Source of the DNA: Paenibacillus sp. PAMC 26794
GTDB lineage: Bacteria > Bacillota > Bacilli > Paenibacillales > Paenibacillaceae
Assembly: GCF_000316035.1 (NCBI RefSeq)
Contig: NZ_ANHX01000076.1
Span: 145,502 to 209,501, forward strand
Direction of reading: 5' to 3'
Length of the DNA stretch: 64,000 nt
Shown one piece after another: positions 28,401 to 35,321 of the stretch. The notes beneath the pieces were generated by a model. The model searched no databases and had not been told where the DNA came from. It saw nothing but the letters and a program-made list of their open reading frames with translations. The position numbers were made by a program, and so were the translations under genes. The first letter of the stretch is position 1. The number at the start of each line of letters is the position of its first letter.

Positions 28401-29605
28401 GGGAGGGTTACAGGTTCGAAGGTTGGTACAGCGACAGTAATTTGACGACCGCCTATAACTTCTCGACAAAGGTGACAACGGATATCACACTATATGCCAA
28501 GTGGACGATGACAGCGTGGCTACAACTCGGTGATGCGATGACTGCGAGCGGATATAATCAGACCGATTTCGTACTCGACAGCCAAGGCACTCCTTATGCT
28601 GCGGTTGTGACGCCTGATAAAGAGCTATTCGTGATGAAATACGAGGATGATGAGTGGCAGACCGTTGGTGATCCAACCGACTTCGATCAACAGTGGTTGG
28701 TGAAAGCGGACGCCAGTGTAGTGACTTATATAACGCTCGCGATGGACAGCAAGGACGCGCTTTACGTTGCTTATGGTGCTTATCGTGATCAATCCTCGAA
28801 ACTAATTGTGATGAGATATGTGGAGGACACTTGGGAAAACGTAGGCAGCGTAGACGACGTAGGTATAATGTGGCATTTGTACTATGCCTCCATTGCCTTC
28901 GACAAGGATGACACTCCTTATATGTCTTATAAGGTGCGGGGGGACTCCCCAAATGACTACCTACGTGTGGTGACGTACAAAGATAGTAATTGGGTGGAGA
29001 TAGATCGTTTTATGGTGGAAGGTACTCCTTATACAAACATCGCGTTAGACCAAAACAACAACCCGTATGTATTCTACGGGGTGTATGACAAAGCCATTAG
29101 TCGACAGAAAGCAACTGTGGTGAAATACGAGTATGTGGGCGAGAAGTATGTTCGAAATGTAAGTAGCTCCGAAATACCGATGGATAATACTTGGAATGAT
29201 TCATTCGCGCTTGACCCGAATGGAGCACCTTATATGGTCTATACGAATAAATCAGAGGTGACCGTGGTGAAATATACGGGCTCTGCTTGGCAACCTGTAG
29301 GCACTACCGGAGTATTGGCAGGGTGGATTGGGTCAGAGACTAAATTGGCGCGTAATGTAAGTATAGCCTTCGACAGCCAAGGTACTCCTTATGTTGCTTA
29401 TCGAGATGTTACAGACGGCACCAAGGTGAAGGTGATGAAATACGAGAATATGAATTGGATTCCAGTTGAGTATGAAGGGATCTCTGCTGATAAGACTAAA
29501 AAGGTAAAACTCATCATAGACAACAGCGACAGCATCTATGTGAGCTATTCCACAGAAGATAAAGTGAATGTGATGAAGCTTAATCCCAATTTACAACAAC
29601 CTTGA
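22499..29605 (+). CDS. giant S-layer-anchored surface protein with InlB/Flg_new repeats
   Basis: A 2368-residue secreted protein. The signal peptide is about residues 1-42 (ending near AQSAAAAE). Three S-layer homology domains (about 57-103, 117-168, 187-233) should bind pyruvylated secondary cell-wall polymer. A Thr-Pro linker (about 246-275) and a Gly/Asn-rich stretch follow, then a first Flg_new/InlB-B repeat (about 292-365), a long beta-rich region with a coiled segment near 690-760, MucBP-like segments near 1305-1380 and 1440-1520, six near-identical InlB-B repeats (about 1583-2001; YTVSFNSNGG...GYVFGGWYSD...LTLYAKW), and a tail with propeller-like DSQGTPYxAY motifs (about 2005-2368). 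It is probably an adhesin or matrix protein. The ATG follows AAGGG. Confidence 0.92.
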   Translation: MNVKKATKRLWKLSSQILLWMLVISLIVSAVPVFPAQSAAAAELPMQQTTVTKSSGFQDVSPTDWFYDAVVHVQEKGIFSGTNANSFSPKGTMTRAMYVTALGRMAGVDTGAYSTSSFADVKAGSWYAPYVEWAVKEGITDGTGGGKYSPNATVSREQMATMTLRYFESEQIPYQTENPVTTEPGDLADVSPWAADAVVKLWQAGVFTGDEKGNFNPREQATRAEAAVLFMRNNAVVEAWKNQNQTPVTPTPTPTPTPTPTPPVTTTPTPGGNNGGGTPGDNGGNPGTGSTAYTLTFESNGGTAVAAQTVRKGQVLNNLPAPTKEGYIFQGWFTDSDFSLIFAEGSTLTEDIKLYAKYTDSVDRAVQSTPSYSVLDVAPNFTIKVQDSSGSLTESQVKEGMTFVDTANPEFEGVTVSGGNGVFTVSSAAENGKFVEGNTYQLTLTDDSLSFQGQDATTSIYVFSVAKQEVMNVPLNPNMIYIPFTDVTEMVINGADVDSPAISVVTTTVGGENALAEVNASSGTFKYTGSTGTVIQVGDTVAIYEGVSPKLRTVETTGEDDGDVAYVQITSVDDSIYTYDHADAKQVLLKPDVLPVSVEADTDGDSSNHSITVDHTAMNYSDGLYEPFGLDQLTTVDVGDFIGFYEGEFAEEGSKVTGYGRITSITPAAEMDVIEYTDATIEDIENAFNIYQKQAIDGEDLLSEEQIAELEEQIEQQARDSGFVDQAADYLSDLAMETKDIKDLKEIQQIKAQSSLASGKGSRVSVEKLTVVASLGTKLKNINGRSSGVSATLQVGADIVVDINEDSNLVIHMTSTFVQEMSLDLGINGDMQGHWLKKWGIPYWYSIDDYVITANLDAYSYTGLNITAEIALIEPDKLQAALNNWAGEKKAGRLGQVQDIATQIKASMDGVQGTSVDTEELKEQYQEMLEQDTEWVPLIKKELFEKSVRVAFGIVEVKFEAEFVVSAQVNLTMGADFYYKMAKRYSVTLRVLSFSGSSNTVSLPGDGDYQFTFYVMGTLGLRAGIHMEVKAGIGSVKLNSIGLAVEPGVYINLWGYFYYQLKNISGVKTTKSLGALFVEIGIYLEVELGAQLGDGALSTGVELVDEEWPLYTIGEPHNVYDFAYAQDESLGLTLAGSASSIAVPELWLTMNTFDLTTGDTDNRAYNLSRFDIQVDNPNFKVNEADGKIEVVDTSRPVSKGSLVITWKGAPLSFTSDPIKRTIPLTWRVTEGEYIFQLHPGNGGVTQVLPFVYNAAVNVPAPVYPGYTFDGWYTAATGGTKVTIPSRMPKDDYELYAHWIANKNTPYTVEHYLVDPNTRTSTSLVATETLSGTTDTEIRISSDRFKDQGYRTGTVSGILIKGDGSTVVRVEYYPTNRTMTFAWGYVGAPGSSLTEAIGKNITARIPVPTRPGYTFAGWSTDVPSAMPDSDTTYTAKWTAREDTPYQVAYLLQNIGSDTYTVADTESYRGATDTQATLENVTPRSYPGFELDETIPGTVLKSQIASNGKTVLKLYYKRAAHTLTVDYNGSGQETKVVEVPLGATTKLYLGTPIWQGHVFAGWSPTPPTTMPEESLTFTAQWTTNAYTVSFNSNGGAEEVENQTVGYGSMVSAPIEPTNEGYVFGGWYSDTDLTNLYDFAAPVTGDLTLYAKWLLRYTVSFESNEGSAVDAQMVNEGTKAMAPVAPEREGYVFSGWYSDSDLTIAYNFTTAVVTGDLTLYAKWTVYVPNAYTVTFESNGGSMVTEQTVNEGAVAADPGDPMLEGYTFNGWYSDSELTMPYGFTEGVMANLMLYAKWTKNSYTVSFNSNGGSTVSSQSVTDGNTAEAPAAPTREGYVFGGWYSDVSLNEAYSFTTPVTANLALYAKWTAVHTVSFNSNGGSSVDSQTVEYNGTATEPAAPAKEGYTFVGWYSDAELNEVYSFTTSVTDNFTLYAKWTFNIYTVSFDSNGGPIVENQTVIPGDNAVAPAAPKWEGYRFEGWYSDSNLTTAYNFSTKVTTDITLYAKWTMTAWLQLGDAMTASGYNQTDFVLDSQGTPYAAVVTPDKELFVMKYEDDEWQTVGDPTDFDQQWLVKADASVVTYITLAMDSKDALYVAYGAYRDQSSKLIVMRYVEDTWENVGSVDDVGIMWHLYYASIAFDKDDTPYMSYKVRGDSPNDYLRVVTYKDSNWVEIDRFMVEGTPYTNIALDQNNNPYVFYGVYDKAISRQKATVVKYEYVGEKYVRNVSSSEIPMDNTWNDSFALDPNGAPYMVYTNKSEVTVVKYTGSAWQPVGTTGVLAGWIGSETKLARNVSIAFDSQGTPYVAYRDVTDGTKVKVMKYENMNWIPVEYEGISADKTKKVKLIIDNSDSIYVSYSTEDKVNVMKLNPNLQQP
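23243..23283 (+). repeat. in-frame CCAACA hexanucleotide repeat
   Basis: About seven CCAACA units encode the Thr-Pro linker between the SLH anchor and the rest of the giant protein. Units of six bases can expand or shrink by slippage without breaking the frame. Confidence 0.85.
27247..28503 (+). repeat. six tandem InlB-B/Flg_new coding repeats
   Basis: Six consecutive units of about 67-72 codons, each with YTVSF.SNGG, a central GY.F.GWYSD and a closing LYAKW. The DNA is very alike between units, so recombination or slippage could change the copy number. Confidence 0.9.
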
Positions 29606-29620
29606 TAGATCAGAATTGCA

Positions 29621-29655
29621 GAACAGCCTACTCCCATCGGAGTAGGCTGTTCTTG
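29621..29655 (+). terminator. terminator after giant SLH gene
   Basis: GAACAGCCTACTC pairs with GAGTAGGCTGTTC across a short loop, then CTTG. The stem is perfect, the T run short. Confidence 0.8.
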
Positions 29656-29774
29656 TGGATATCATCATAATTCACTATAATTCATGCAGCGTTTGTGTCT
29701 CTGGCACGTTATGCACCCCCATTGCTTCGCGCAACCCACCAAACCTGGCTAATCCTTATCTCCAATTCATTTTC

Positions 29775-31643
29775 TTAGAAATTGGTTCGCCCAAACGTGG
29801 CATCACCCTTCACTGTTGCGCTACTGGCTGCATTTACAGCATCCAACTGCAATACATAATCATAATGCCGGATGTAATATCCGGGCTGACTGTACGATTG
29901 AAGGGATACTTTGGTGCTGTCAGCCCAACCGGGGCTACTTAGGAAGGTAGCATCTCCCTTGTAGGCGGCGGTGTCGGCATAGGCTTCTAGCACAATTTTG
30001 TTGCTGGCGTTGCGCTTCAGGAAGTAGCCTGGGAAGTTGATGGACTCCAGTGATATTCCTGTAGAGCTGGCAAGACCCGGCACGACGCGGAACTGTGAAT
30101 CCAGAACAGGGGACACGTTGGCATCCACGCGAGCCGTGTAGTTGGCATGACGGATGTATCGATCCGGAACGTTGTGTGAACTGAACCGGCTGTAACCTGT
30201 GGCTTCCGGTGTTGCAGGACCCCACATTTTGACCTCGTGCAGGGTTGGGGTGTACCAGTTCCCCGGATTATTCCACAATACGGCGTTCACCATATTAATC
30301 CGTACATAACGGGCTGTGAAATGCACAGCATCTGTGGTGAAACCATAGGTCACATTGTTGGTGCGATCCAAGGTAGAGTAATTGACACCATCGTTGCTAA
30401 TCTCGATTTTGTATTTGTAATACCCTTCGGAACCTTTATACATAAACCAGGACGTGTCGATCTCGGTGATCGTCTTTGGTGCGCCGAAGTCCACCTGCCA
30501 CCAGGCAGGCCAGCTATTGGAGGAAGCCACCCATGAAGTCTGGTAGTTGCCATCATTGACGTTGGATGCAGACGATCCGGAGGCTGTGGAGATGGCGGTA
30601 GCTGTTTTGCCTTGTGCATGATTGACAAGAACAGGCGGTGATACCGCACCCGTTGCTGCGTCGATATTCCACGTTGTATACCACTCCAGTGATGCTGTTC
30701 CGTTCGAATCATTCAAGGTTAGCGGCAGCCAGATATGTTTGTGCTCTCCGAGGTTCATCGGATTCCAACGATCCCCCATGTAGATGTAGGATGTGGTGTT
30801 GCTGCCTGTAATCGTGGCAATATCATGAATCTGCGAACCGAAGGCAGATGGATTGCCATATGGCGTAAGCGCAGTCCATGGGCCCGTCATGGAAGTTGCT
30901 GTAGCATAAGCACCCTGATTCGGATACCAACCAGCGGCTTGGGAGGTGAAGAGGTAGTAGCGGTTTCCTTTTTTCACAACAGCAGGCGCTTCACGGTAGG
31001 CGTTCTCGAACAGCCAGCCCTCGAAGGATTGTATTCCGGTATAACTTGCATTCATTTTGAAAATAGCCATCGTATCATTAGCACCGCCATTTTTACGTGA
31101 AGCAGTAACCAGATAACCTGTGCCATCCGTATCAACAAAGACGGTCATGTCACGAGATTCGTAATCGAGCGGGCGGAAGCTGCCCTCATAGGTGAATTTG
31201 CCATTCGGGGTATTACTTGTTGCGACCGCTACACGCCCGAGGTTGTAGTCCGTACCGTTCTCATAGTGTGCCCAGAGCACATATTGGTTGGTGGAGGCGT
31301 TATAGATGACTTTGGGACGTTCGATTTTGCTGGAGGCCAGCTCGGTCGCGGAATCTTTCGTCAGAATGGCGTTGCTGAAAGTCCAGTTCTTCAGATCGGT
31401 GGAGGTGTAGACGTTCACGCTGTCGAACCTGCCGCCCACCGCATGTTCACCGTACAGATAATACGTCGAGCCGACCTGCAGAATGTTGCCGCTGTTCGCA
31501 TGGATGGGGTTGCCCGCGGTATCAAGCCAATCGGTACCGTTGGTTATCGTGACACTTGCTGCGCTTGTCCGTTCAGGATGAAGTCCAAACAGGGTGAACG
31601 TGAGTGCGAAGACCAGAAACCAGACCGCTTTCCTCTTACCCAT
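29775..31643 (-). CDS. secreted GH43 glycosidase with CBM32 and CBM42
   Basis: About 622 residues from the ATG at 31643, which has GGGAGGTG seven bases upstream; an earlier in-frame ATG at 31661 lacks this. The signal peptide ends near RTSAAS. A GH43-type five-blade propeller occupies about 30-325 (ILQVGSTYYLYGEH, KIERPKVIY, SRDMTVFVD, REAPAVVKKGNRYYLF), closest in feel to galactanase/arabinosidase-like subfamilies. An F5/8-C (CBM32) domain follows at about 340-475 (GKTATA, NVNDGNYQTSW), then an AbfB (CBM42) domain at about 485-622 (YIRHANYTARVD), which in known proteins binds arabinofuranose side chains. It probably acts outside the cell on arabinan, arabinoxylan or arabinogalactan. A cre-like site lies upstream. 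Confidence 0.88.
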   Translation of the reverse strand: MGKRKAVWFLVFALTFTLFGLHPERTSAASVTITNGTDWLDTAGNPIHANSGNILQVGSTYYLYGEHAVGGRFDSVNVYTSTDLKNWTFSNAILTKDSATELASSKIERPKVIYNASTNQYVLWAHYENGTDYNLGRVAVATSNTPNGKFTYEGSFRPLDYESRDMTVFVDTDGTGYLVTASRKNGGANDTMAIFKMNASYTGIQSFEGWLFENAYREAPAVVKKGNRYYLFTSQAAGWYPNQGAYATATSMTGPWTALTPYGNPSAFGSQIHDIATITGSNTTSYIYMGDRWNPMNLGEHKHIWLPLTLNDSNGTASLEWYTTWNIDAATGAVSPPVLVNHAQGKTATAISTASGSSASNVNDGNYQTSWVASSNSWPAWWQVDFGAPKTITEIDTSWFMYKGSEGYYKYKIEISNDGVNYSTLDRTNNVTYGFTTDAVHFTARYVRINMVNAVLWNNPGNWYTPTLHEVKMWGPATPEATGYSRFSSHNVPDRYIRHANYTARVDANVSPVLDSQFRVVPGLASSTGISLESINFPGYFLKRNASNKIVLEAYADTAAYKGDATFLSSPGWADSTKVSLQSYSQPGYYIRHYDYVLQLDAVNAASSATVKGDATFGRTNF

Positions 31644-31674
31644 TACATACACCTCCCGCAAGATATCAACTACA

Positions 31675-31688
31675 ATATAGCGCTTTCA
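31675..31688 (-). promoter_or_regulatory. cre-like CcpA site
   Basis: On the minus strand the site reads TGAAAGCGCTATAT, matching the cre consensus TGWAANCGNTNWCA in its first ten bases. It lies about 30 bases upstream of the GH43 start, a position that fits carbon catabolite repression. Confidence 0.5.
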
Positions 31689-32021
31689 TTTATATTTTAG
31701 TTGGGCCAGGCTCTTTTTCAAGTGAACAATTCATCCATTGCTGAACAAAGAGGCATTTCATCGAGGGTGAGCGGTGAGAGCGGGGAAATTGTTCCTAAAT
31801 ATCATGTACGATGATGGAACGAACACTCCGATTAAGGGAGGCATTACTGCTCAGGATTTTGAAGTCATCTCTACTTAATCAAAAGGGATGGTTGACCGGA
31901 TAATATCGGGGCGCGGAAGATGCGTTATTTCGGTATACGGTGGAAGGCGGTACAGTGCGGAAAAAGAAGGGTAAATTAATCAGTAAGAGTGCACGTTCAA
32001 AAATTCCAGTTTTCAGTACCT
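31689..32021. other. intergenic stretch with a possible small coding remnant
   Basis: No intact gene was seen. A short plus-strand frame near 31795-31880 (MYDDGTNTPIKGGITAQDFE, then stop) looks like a protein end but has no start or partner. It is probably a relic. Confidence 0.3.
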
Positions 32022-32069
32022 AAAACAGCCGCGGTCTAAGACTTTACTTCAAGTCTTAAACTGCGGCTG
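32022..32069 (-). terminator. terminator of TerD-like gene
   Basis: CAGCCGCGGTCTAAGACTT pairs with AAGTCTTAAACTGCGGCTG, with TTTTAGG after it on the minus strand, 36 bases past the TerD-like stop. Confidence 0.85.
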
Positions 32070-32104
32070 ACTTCATTCTAGGGCGAGTCTTATATCCAGG
32101 TAAA

Positions 32105-33353
32105 TTATTTATAATTATTTAAGGGGCCTTTATCCATTACAACTTCTACCATATTTGAAGATCCCATCTTGAGCTTAGGTCTGAACTCTGAATTCTTTTT
32201 ACTGTAAAGCTCCAATGGGCTTATAATTACTCCATCTGGCGTATTATGAAGTATTCCGGGCACACAGGTATAAATCCGATTATTATTATTTGCATTCTTA
32301 GCGGAGATTGTAACGGACGTTCCATTCAGATTATCGATACTCATGGACACCTTATATTTGTAGAAGGAGCCTGTTCCATTGGATTGCGCCGAATACACCA
32401 CAGGAACCACGGCGAGAATATCATCGGTTAACCTTAATTTAATCATTTCTGTCTTCGTTGACTGGTTACTTCTTCCAACATCCCCCGTATGTTCGACGAT
32501 CCCGTTACCATAGCTTTTGAGAGGGGGCGTTCCTTTTGCACCAAACATAGCCACATCAATCTGCTTGCCACCCTTGGTGTAGACCAAAGCATATATATCA
32601 TAATCGGTTCCCGTCTCCCAGGATACAGTCGCTGTAATTTCCGGGGATTTATCAATGATCACGGGCGGTTGCCCTTTATCCAGATTGATATTGCCTTTTA
32701 CCTTTTGGAGGTTGATCGACGACAAGGACGGCTGACTTTGTTTGTGTTCAGAGACAATTACCGTTGGATCAGGTTCTTTTACTGTCGTATGTTGAGCAGT
32801 ATAGGGTGCAGAAGGCTTAAATTGCTCATCAGTTTCAACCTCAACTCCGTAATTTTTACATAATCCTTCAAGACCGGAATTGAAGCCACGCCAGATGGAT
32901 TTGACCTTGGTCTGACCATTCCTTAAATATAATTCCAATACAACAATGCCATTTTCAGTGGTGAAGCTGGATGGGGTTAACTGAATCGTCGTATCTCCGC
33001 TATGAATCAAGGCTTCTAAATTTTTTACATTGGCAAATCCGGTACTATGGTCCTCCGTAAGAGTTATCGCTATTTTAGTAATACCTTCAGGAACTTTACT
33101 CATATCAAAATTAATTTTTATGTACTTTGGTATTGCCAACTAACTCAGATGGCATGAGGGTAGCTACACCTGATGAACTTGTTGGTTGATTATAAAATAT
33201 AATGCCATGATCCCCTTGCACCTTATCTGAATCTGTTAAAAGGAATGCTGTTAAAGAAATATCTATTAAACTAGAAATTGCATGGCTAATGACAATGCTG
33301 CCTTTTGCTGAACTCAGGGTGGTGTTGGCCCCCATCTGAAGATACTGATTCAT
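32105..33353 (-). pseudogene. double TerD-domain protein, frameshifted
   Basis: Two overlapping minus-strand frames make one TerD-family protein. The first (33353 to 33111) starts at ATG with GGAG eight bases upstream and carries the TerD N-terminus (MGANTTLSSAKGSIVISHAI, LIDISLTAFLLTDSDKV, IIFYNQP). The second (to 32105) continues with INFDMSKVPEGITKIAITLT and later holds a second TerD-like unit (ATVSWETGTDYDIYALVY, HTGDVGR). The break falls at a run of five T on the plus strand (33115-33119). With four T the frame reads VHKINFDMSK without interruption. TerD proteins bind calcium and act in tellurite and stress resistance. The change could be a real mutation, phase variation or a sequencing error. 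Confidence 0.75.
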
Positions 33354-33484
33354 GTGTACCACTCCATTCTATAACATTAAAATAGGGCTTCTTTTCAGTT
33401 CTATGCTTTATGTTCGCCTCTCCTCCATTGATTTTAAATCACAATATTTACCAATATATTGCATTACTCTAAGTGTATAAGAAA

Positions 33485-33501
33485 GTTGAACGACGTTCAA
33501 C
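33485..33501. promoter_or_regulatory. 17-base palindrome, possible operator
   Basis: GTTGAACG-A-CGTTCAAC is a perfect 8+8 inverted repeat with one central base, about 130 bases upstream of the TerD-like start and downstream of the helicase gene. The rest of 33354-33631 shows no gene. Confidence 0.4.
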
Positions 33502-33631
33502 AAAATTAAACAGAATGTCTTCTGTATACTACAAAAAAGCCCAACACGGATGGACACTTTGAACAAAGGTCATCGTATTGAGCTTATTCTAAAAAGTCGT
33601 TATCTCTGTCTACTCTACTCTGTTCACCAAT

Positions 33632-35077
33632 CTATTTATGGCCTTTGCGAACCTTGAGCTGCATCTTTTTGATCGTTGTATTCTGCATAAGCTCCAATAC
33701 GAGTGGGCCTTTGCCGTTCAGGATCTCTACATCCGTCACATTGTCTTGAATGGTAATGATCCCGATATCGTCTGCAGCAACGCCTTCAAGCTTGGCGATG
33801 GTACCTACAAAGTCTACGGCACGAAGTTTCTTCTTCTTGCCTCCGTTGAAGTTCAGCTTCATGATCTGCTGGTTCAACTGTTCACGCTTGTCCTTTTTAC
33901 GTTCAGGCACGATCTTCAATCGCTTCTCAAAATCTTCTCTGCGGCGATCCACAGCATCTTCGGAAGGAGCTTTCACAACAGGGATTTCGAATCCGATATA
34001 GGATTCGATCTCGGCGAGACGTCGGCCATCTTTCGGTGTAATTAACGTAATGGCTTTACCTGTTTTGCCTGCGCGACCCGTACGGCCTGTACGGTGTACA
34101 TATCCCTCTTTTTCCAAAGGAATATCGTAGTTGATGACATGAGTAATATTTGTGATATCGATACCCCGTGCGGCTACATCCGTCGCGATCAGATAACGGA
34201 ATTGTCCCCGTCGGAATGCGTTCATCACTTCGATCCGCTCATCCTGCTCCATGCCACCATGGATACGATCTGCTGGATAGTCAAGGTCAGCCATGACCCG
34301 GAACAGTTTATCCACATTCTCCTGCGTACGGCAGAACACGATGCAGCTATCCGGATTTTCCACAATGAACAAGTCCTGAAGCAGCGCGGTTTTGTTCACT
34401 TCTGGTACGTTAATCACGGCATGTTCGATGGTGGCTGTTGTCAGTCCACTTGCCTTGATCTCGATCTCCACCGGTTTGTTCATGTATTTGCGTGACAGCT
34501 TGGCTACATCTTCAGGGAACGTAGCAGAGAACAACATCGTTACGCGCTCTTGCGGCAGTTTCTGAATGATGGACTGTACCGTCTCAATAAAGCCCATATT
34601 CAACATCTCATCGGCCTCGTCAATCACGAGATAGGCAATCCGCTCGAGTGGCAGCGTGCCGCGTTCGATATGATCCAGTACCCGACCTGGTGTACCAACA
34701 GCTACATGGGTTCTTTGTTTTAACTCTGCTTTTTGGATATGAAAAGGGGATTGTCCGTATAGTGCGGTTGCTTTAATACGCTTAAAGCGACCGATATTCG
34801 TAATATCTTCGTTAACCTGCAGAGCCAGTTCCCGGGTTGGGGTAAGAATCAAAGCCTGTGGCTTATTCTCATTCCAATCCACCAGCTCGCAGAGCGGAAT
34901 GCCGTAGGCGGCTGTTTTACCACTGCCTGTCTGTGATTTGACCACAAGATCCTGATTCTCCAGTGCTACCGGAATAACTTTAGTCTGTACCTCGGTTGGT
35001 GTCTCATAGCCCAGACTGTCCAGTGCTTTTACGATCTCTTCACCAAGTCCATAATCTTTAAATTGTTGCTCGCTCAT
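33632..35077 (-). CDS. dbpA: DEAD-box RNA helicase DbpA/YxiN
   Basis: A 481-residue ATP-dependent RNA helicase. All motifs are visible: Q-motif region, SQTGSGKTAA (I), PTRELALQ (Ia), GTPGRVLDHI, DEADEML (II), SAT (III), IATDVAARGIDI (V) and HRTGRTGRAGKTG (VI). The C-terminal domain after about residue 400 (LNFNGGKKKKLRAVDFVGTI, ADDIGIITIQDN) is the DbpA RNA-binding domain. In E. coli DbpA and Bacillus YxiN it docks onto hairpin 92 of 23S rRNA, so the protein acts in large-subunit assembly. The length matches YxiN (479). The ATG has AGAGGT upstream. The gene is monocistronic. Confidence 0.95.
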   Translation of the reverse strand: MSEQQFKDYGLGEEIVKALDSLGYETPTEVQTKVIPVALENQDLVVKSQTGSGKTAAYGIPLCELVDWNENKPQALILTPTRELALQVNEDITNIGRFKRIKATALYGQSPFHIQKAELKQRTHVAVGTPGRVLDHIERGTLPLERIAYLVIDEADEMLNMGFIETVQSIIQKLPQERVTMLFSATFPEDVAKLSRKYMNKPVEIEIKASGLTTATIEHAVINVPEVNKTALLQDLFIVENPDSCIVFCRTQENVDKLFRVMADLDYPADRIHGGMEQDERIEVMNAFRRGQFRYLIATDVAARGIDITNITHVINYDIPLEKEGYVHRTGRTGRAGKTGKAITLITPKDGRRLAEIESYIGFEIPVVKAPSEDAVDRRREDFEKRLKIVPERKKDKREQLNQQIMKLNFNGGKKKKLRAVDFVGTIAKLEGVAADDIGIITIQDNVTDVEILNGKGPLVLELMQNTTIKKMQLKVRKGHK

Positions 35078-35240
35078 CGTTTACCTCTTTTGCGTTAGTT
35101 TTTGTACAATTATTGCACCGTACATTTATCGTATACCTCTTCATTATACTCTATATGCAGGCAGGCTAACGGAGTAAATGCTTCAAGTGATTAAATTGTT
35201 TTCATCAATCGGCTATTAAGAGTAGGGTAATTAACATAAC

Positions 35241-35286
35241 AAAGGGCGATCCCCACCATGAGTTCCATGGGAGAATCGCCCTTTTT
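35241..35286. terminator. hairpin terminator between helicase and nucleotidase genes
   Basis: AAAGGGCGAT...ATCGCCCTTTTT with an inner CCATG/CATGG pairing. It lies just past the 3' end of the minus-strand nucleotidase gene; the T run is better on the plus strand, and A/T flanks allow both directions. Confidence 0.75.
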
Positions 35287-35321
35287 CTTTTTCGTTAAGC
35301 GTGGTGCGTCCGCGATTGTAT

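Noticed and set aside
29655..31700. Several long plus-strand frames opposite the GH43 gene
   Set aside because: Shadows of the minus-strand glycosidase: no ribosome binding sites, no recognisable domains, unnatural composition.
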